A stretch of 7,951 nucleotides of DNA from RGIG4140 sp045655105 (lineage in GTDB: Bacteria > Pseudomonadota > Alphaproteobacteria > CAAHEQ01 > UBA3637). The translations under genes were made by a program, and so were the position numbers. This document shows positions 6,089 through 7,951 of this stretch, one piece after another (positions within the stretch are counted from its first letter, which is position 1; every line of letters begins with the position of its first letter). The notes under the pieces were generated by a model. That model was not told where the DNA came from and did no database searches. It saw nothing but the letters and a program-made list of their open reading frames with translations. Where the stretch lies: NCBI GenBank assembly GCA_045655105.1, contig JAZOOQ010000066.1, forward strand, positions 1 through 7,951. Reading direction: 5' to 3'.

Positions 6089-6122
6089 AAAGAAAAGATT
6101 ATATAATTATAGGGGAATTTTT

Positions 6123-6542
6123 ATGAAAAAACTCATTGATTGTTATTTAAAAGTTTATAATGGTTGGATGTCTATGCCAGAAAAAATCCGTTTTTTAATG
6201 ATTGGTGGCTATAATACCGCGGTGTCATATATCATTTATGTTTTATTGGTTTTTTGTGGTTTAGGAGCACAAACCGCCTTATTGCTCAGCTTTTTCATTT
6301 CATCCATTAACAGTTATTTTTCTCAAAAATTCTTTGTTTTTGCTACAAAGGGTAACTATTTAAAAGAATATTCCAAATGCCTTTCCACATGGATTGGAAG
6401 CTATATTTTAAATGCCGTTTTATTGTTTATTTTAATGAAAGTGGGATTAAACGCCTATCTCGCCGAATTCTTAGCCCTTGTTATTTTAACGGTTTATAGC
6501 TATGTGGCACTCAAATATTTTGCTTTTAAAGAAAAAAAATAA
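6123..6542 (+). CDS. GtrA-like membrane protein
   Basis: The ATG at 6123 follows AGGGGA (6111-6116). A longer in-frame start at 6060 overlaps a -35 box and is unlikely. The 139-residue protein has four hydrophobic helices in the GtrA-like (PF04138) layout. Residues around 23-42 contain RFLMIGGYNTAVSYIIY, the conserved first helix. It continues with FFISSINSYFSQKFFVF and ends with a final helix followed by YSYVALKYFAFK. GtrA-family proteins are small inner-membrane proteins thought to move polyprenyl-phosphate-linked sugars across the membrane for modification of O-antigen, teichoic acid or arabinogalactan. They commonly work with a family 2 glycosyltransferase. The glycosyltransferase at 2564 is a candidate partner, although three genes lie between them. 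The gene is flanked by terminators on both sides, so it is probably monocistronic. Confidence 0.88.
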   Translation: MKKLIDCYLKVYNGWMSMPEKIRFLMIGGYNTAVSYIIYVLLVFCGLGAQTALLLSFFISSINSYFSQKFFVFATKGNYLKEYSKCLSTWIGSYILNAVLLFILMKVGLNAYLAEFLALVILTVYSYVALKYFAFKEKK

Positions 6543-6561
6543 AAACACTAAATAATAATTC

Positions 6562-6589
6562 AAAAAGAGGCCCCTCGCCTCTTTTTTTT
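6562..6589. terminator. Bidirectional terminator after the GtrA-like gene
   Basis: AGAGGC (6566-6571) pairs with GCCTCT (6577-6582) around CCCTC, extended by flanking A and T runs. It serves the rightward GtrA-like gene and also lies just beyond the TAA (6595-6597) of the leftward relic gene. Confidence 0.9.
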
Positions 6590-6945
6590 ATTTCTTATTG
6601 ATGTTTAAGATATGCTTCAAAACCTTGGGCAAATATCTCATTCTTGGCATAATCTTTAGCAGAGTTCTCTGTTTGAAAGGCTTGATCATAAACAATGCCA
6701 GCCACTTTGTTTTTAACAACATATCTGCCTTTATCCAAAGCAACGCTGTATCGGTTAATGAACTCCTCATTTTTCCATTCATCCACCTTTTTAAGCATCA
6801 TAGCGCTTTTTTTTAGAACCAAATTTTTTCAACCCTTCTTTAAACCAGTGCGCCGTTTCGTGCATAAATGTTGAGGCATCTGCTTTTTCAAACAAATAAA
6901 TAATATCTTTATAGTATGCTCCTTTGGTGCTGTTTGATACGTTTT

Positions 6946-6991
6946 GATAACTCTTGACCCCGCTATCTGATTGTGATATAATAGAGTTATC
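6946..6991 (+). repeat. Palindrome-ended element, copy A, carrying a consensus promoter
   Basis: GATAACTC (6946-6953) and GAGTTATC (6984-6991) are perfect 8-base terminal inverted repeats. Inside lie TTGACC (6954-6959), a 17-base spacer and TATAAT (6977-6982) preceded by TGA, so an extended -10. The core 6947-6982 matches 7305-7340 with only two differences in 36 bases. On the minus strand it is translated in frame (SIISQSDSGVKSY) between the nuclease-like and zincin-like parts of the relic gene. Confidence 0.85.
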
Positions 6992-7051
6992 CGATGGGAT
7001 GAACGCTTGGGCAATCGAAGCCCTATGTTGTCTGATTCTCATCGGTTTTTT
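6989..7051 (+). ncRNA. Candidate small RNA downstream of promoter element A
   Basis: Transcription from element A would start near 6989. CCGATGGGA (6991-6999) pairs with TCTCATCGG (7037-7045), including one G-U pair, and a run of six T follows (7046-7051), which looks like an intrinsic terminator. A smaller hairpin, GGGC (7009-7012) with GCCC (7020-7023), sits inside. The product would be about 60 nucleotides, antisense to the relic gene. The hairpin could also be a by-product of the coding sequence on the other strand. Confidence 0.4.
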
Positions 7052-7304
7052 CTTATCATAAAGCAATCTTCCAGCCTTAATTTCCCTATTTACAAATCCA
7101 GAATCCTTGTTATAAGCACTTTTGATTATATTTGTAACCTTAAGACCCGTTCTAACTGGTTTAACAACAGCGACAAATGGTTCATTATCTTTTGTTAATA
7201 CACCAACATAAGCTTCATTATCTGTTCTAGATTCAAATATATATTCAGGATTTAACTGTTCAGGTAATCTTTTTAAATCATCAGATGTTAAATTGTGTTC
7301 CCTC

Positions 7305-7348
7305 ATAACTCTTGACCCTGCTATCTGGTTGTGATATAATGGGAGTAT
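7305..7348 (+). repeat. Promoter-bearing element, copy B
   Basis: Core 7305-7340 matches copy A (6947-6982) at 34 of 36 bases. TTGACC (7312-7317), a 17-base spacer and TATAAT (7335-7340) with an upstream TGA form a strong extended -10 promoter on the plus strand. The terminal inverted repeat is less perfect than in copy A (ATAACTC against GGGAGTAT). It sits at the upstream end of the relic gene and in a different frame from copy A. Confidence 0.85.
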
Positions 7349-7401
7349 AGGAACCTCCTGACAGCAAAGTGTCATTTGACGCGGCGGGGAGGTTTCTTTT
7401 T
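7347..7401 (+). ncRNA. Candidate small RNA or MITE-like hairpin downstream of element B
   Basis: Starting about 7 bases after the -10 box of element B, AACCTCC (7352-7358) pairs with GGAGGTT (7388-7394). Inside it TGACA (7359-7363) pairs with TGTCA (7370-7374) around GCAAAG. A T-rich tail (TTTCTTTTT) follows, so the whole looks like a promoter, a structured RNA of about 55 nucleotides and a terminator. The paired CCTCC/GGAGG arms around a GCAAAG-type centre also resemble palindromic intergenic repeats of the MITE type, which is the main alternative. Confidence 0.45.
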
Positions 7402-7560
7402 ACTCTAACATGATATAAATCACACAAATTCTTATTTTTTATAAATTTAGGCAATTCAAGCGTTTTATTTCCTCCCATAAGCTCAAACACAACCCAACGC
7501 CCCTTCCTTTCTCTCTCTAAATCTTTCTCTCTCTTCCTTCGCGTTTAAATTCGTTTTTTA
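7402..7560. other. Intergenic stretch with a short minus-strand frame and repeat copy 2
   Basis: No complete gene is visible. On the minus strand a frame from a GTG at 7490 reads MGGNKTLELPKFIKNKN, then passes into hairpin B and element B and stops at 7281. Upstream it is open back to a stop near 7545 and rich in Arg, Lys and Glu where it crosses the CT-rich repeat (7500-7548). It may be a fragment of the same mobile-element gene as the relic at 6595-7306, interrupted by repeats. I do not recognise the product. Confidence 0.35.
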
Positions 7561-7599
7561 AGCAAAAACATCTTGCAAATCAAAAAGGGATATGATATT

Positions 7600-7804
7600 T
7601 TCAATCTCGGATAGACCAAAGACAGGGTTTATCTGGGTCTTCAAAAGCCCATATTATCACCAGTTACGTGATGTAGCTGAATATAACTGGCTTCCGGCCA
7701 TGGACGGATGTCGGTGAATAAGGTTCTGCCAAATAAGCCGAGCCGTTTGTGATAATACGGTTTTTGAACATCCGCCCACCTCACTTTTAAAGGTGGGTTT
7801 TGTT
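7600..7804 (+). ncRNA. Candidate structured RNA or 5' regulatory leader
   Basis: This 200-base non-coding segment has several good helices. AGACC (7613-7617) pairs with GGTCT (7636-7640). TATTATCAC (7652-7660) pairs over a distance with GTGATAATA (7749-7757), extended by CC/GG beyond one mismatch. CAGTTA (7661-7666) pairs with TAACTG (7684-7689). Two further pairings cross the long helix: CTCGG (7606-7610) with CCGAG (7738-7742), and CGGATGT (7705-7711) with ACATCCG (7768-7774). It therefore either forms pseudoknots or switches between folds. It ends in a terminator hairpin. Its base composition is less AT-rich than the flanking non-coding DNA. I compared it by eye with what I remember of 6S, SRP, RNase P, tmRNA and common riboswitches and saw no match. 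The 5' end is uncertain; a TATGAT at 7591-7596 could be a -10 box. Confidence 0.5.
7775..7804 (+). terminator. Intrinsic terminator ending the structured RNA
   Basis: CCCACCT (7775-7781) pairs with AGGTGGG (7791-7797) around a 9-base loop, followed by TTTTGTT. It separates the structured RNA from the lipoprotein gene and could be either a simple end or an attenuator. Confidence 0.75.
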
Positions 7805-7814
7805 ATGGTATAAA
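7786..7814 (+). promoter_or_regulatory. Possible promoter for the lipoprotein gene
   Basis: TTTAAA (7786-7791) and TATAAA (7809-7814) are 17 bases apart. The predicted start near 7821 would give a leader of about 12 bases holding the GGGGGAG ribosome binding site. The -35 overlaps the terminator loop, so it is a weaker call. Confidence 0.4.
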
Positions 7815-7832
7815 ATTTTTAAGGGGGAGCGG

Positions 7833-7951
7833 ATGAAAAAAATCTTATTATTATCAATGTGTTTGTTATCTGGTTGCGCTAGTTTAAGCTATGTTGAAGA
7901 AACGGCCTTAAAAAGCTTGAGCGCCGAAGGAATTACGCCAGACAAACCTGC
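7833..7951 (+). CDS. Lipoprotein, N-terminal part (runs off window)
   Basis: The ATG at 7833 follows GGGGGAG (7823-7829). The first 15 residues, MKKILLLSMCLLSGC, form a lipoprotein signal peptide: two lysines, a hydrophobic core and the lipobox LSGC. Cleavage would precede Cys15, which would be lipidated. The following residues ASLSYVEETALKSLSAEGIT are polar and begin a periplasmic domain I do not recognise. The residue after the Cys is Ala, not Asp, so by the Lol rule the protein would be sent to the outer membrane. The 39 visible codons continue in frame to the window edge. The structured RNA directly upstream may regulate this gene. Confidence 0.85.
   Translation, partial: MKKILLLSMCLLSGCASLSYVEETALKSLSAEGITPDKP

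Larger units (their letters stand above)
6595..7306 (-). pseudogene. Frameshifted remnant of a phage-type polyvalent protein (PBECR-like plus zincin)
   Basis: Read leftward, the first part (from about 7306) contains LTSDDLKRLPEQLNPEYIFE, then VTNIIKSAYNK and EIKAGRLLYDKKK. This pattern resembles the PBECR-type nuclease domains (barnase/EndoU/colicin/RelE-like) seen in phage MuF and polyvalent proteins. A linker containing repeat element A follows, then ADASTFMHETAHWFKEGLKK. HETAH (codons at about 6862-6848) is an HExxH zinc-protease motif typical of polyvalent proteins. The frame then stops at 6791. The continuation lies in another frame: KKSAMMLKKVDEWKNEEF, ending EIFAQGFEAYLKHQ at 6595. In related proteins I know a similar E-x-FA-x-GFEAYL segment near the end of the zincin. 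Removing one A from the A8 run at 6807-6814 joins the two frames. Both ends are shorter than whole polyvalent proteins. It is most likely a mobile-element relic. Transcript slippage or a sequencing error at A8 cannot be excluded. Confidence 0.65.

Noticed and set aside
6060..6122. Upstream TTG start adding 21 residues to the GtrA-like protein
   Set aside because: The TTG is the first part of a perfect TTGACA box and the ATG at 6123 has a good ribosome binding site.
7307..7375. ATG at 7375 as the true start of the relic gene
   Set aside because: It lies inside hairpin B, and the first 23 codons come from the repeat element rather than from the nuclease-like domain.
7600..7804. Identification as 6S RNA, SRP RNA, RNase P RNA, tmRNA or a common riboswitch
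   Set aside because: The conserved signature sequences I know for these families were not found, so only a generic structured-RNA call is made.

Overview
The window is AT-rich. It looks like accessory DNA from a low-GC, host-associated Gram-negative bacterium, probably an alphaproteobacterium. That placement is inferred from a VirB2-like pilin precursor, a GtrA/GT2 envelope pair, a lipoprotein, a relic of a phage-type polyvalent protein, and short repeats embedded in a coding frame as in Rickettsia. No rRNA, tRNA or CRISPR array is visible.

Layout. 2-316: 3' end of an unknown gene with a Tyr/Pro-rich tail, closed by a strong terminator. 357-949: a strand-skewed, C/T-rich, gene-poor stretch with an AT-rich inverted repeat. 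1014-2495: a 493-aa protein of unknown function with a faint, catalytically incomplete GH24 (phage lysozyme-like) signature and its own promoter. 2564-3547: a family 2 glycosyltransferase. 3591-4148 (minus): queH, epoxyqueuosine reductase, convergent with the glycosyltransferase across a bidirectional terminator and apparently leaderless. 4291-4662: a single-hairpin VirB2/TrbC-like pilin precursor behind a near-consensus promoter. 4760-5959: a secreted or membrane protein made of six tandem copies of that pilin hairpin, ending in a copy almost identical to the upstream gene. 6123-6542: a GtrA-like membrane protein. 6595-7306 (minus): a frameshifted remnant of a polyvalent protein with a PBECR-like nuclease segment and an HETAH zincin segment. 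6946-6991 and 7305-7348: two copies of a short element carrying a consensus plus-strand promoter, each followed by a terminator-like hairpin. About 7600-7804: a structured RNA candidate ending in a terminator. 7833-7951: start of a lipoprotein gene.

The most unusual object is the pair at 4291-5959. A normal-sized VirB2-like pilin gene is followed by a paralogue in which the two-helix pilin unit has been multiplied to six hairpins (about twelve membrane helices) behind one signal peptide. The last unit shares 80 identical bases with the small gene, and the two terminators share 25 identical bases. No clear promoter precedes the large gene, so it may be expressed by read-through of the first terminator as a minor partner of the monomeric pilin. 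No other type IV secretion gene lies in the window, so any pilus role is inference. The second notable region is 6946-7401, where promoter-plus-hairpin elements sit inside or beside a decaying mobile-element gene.
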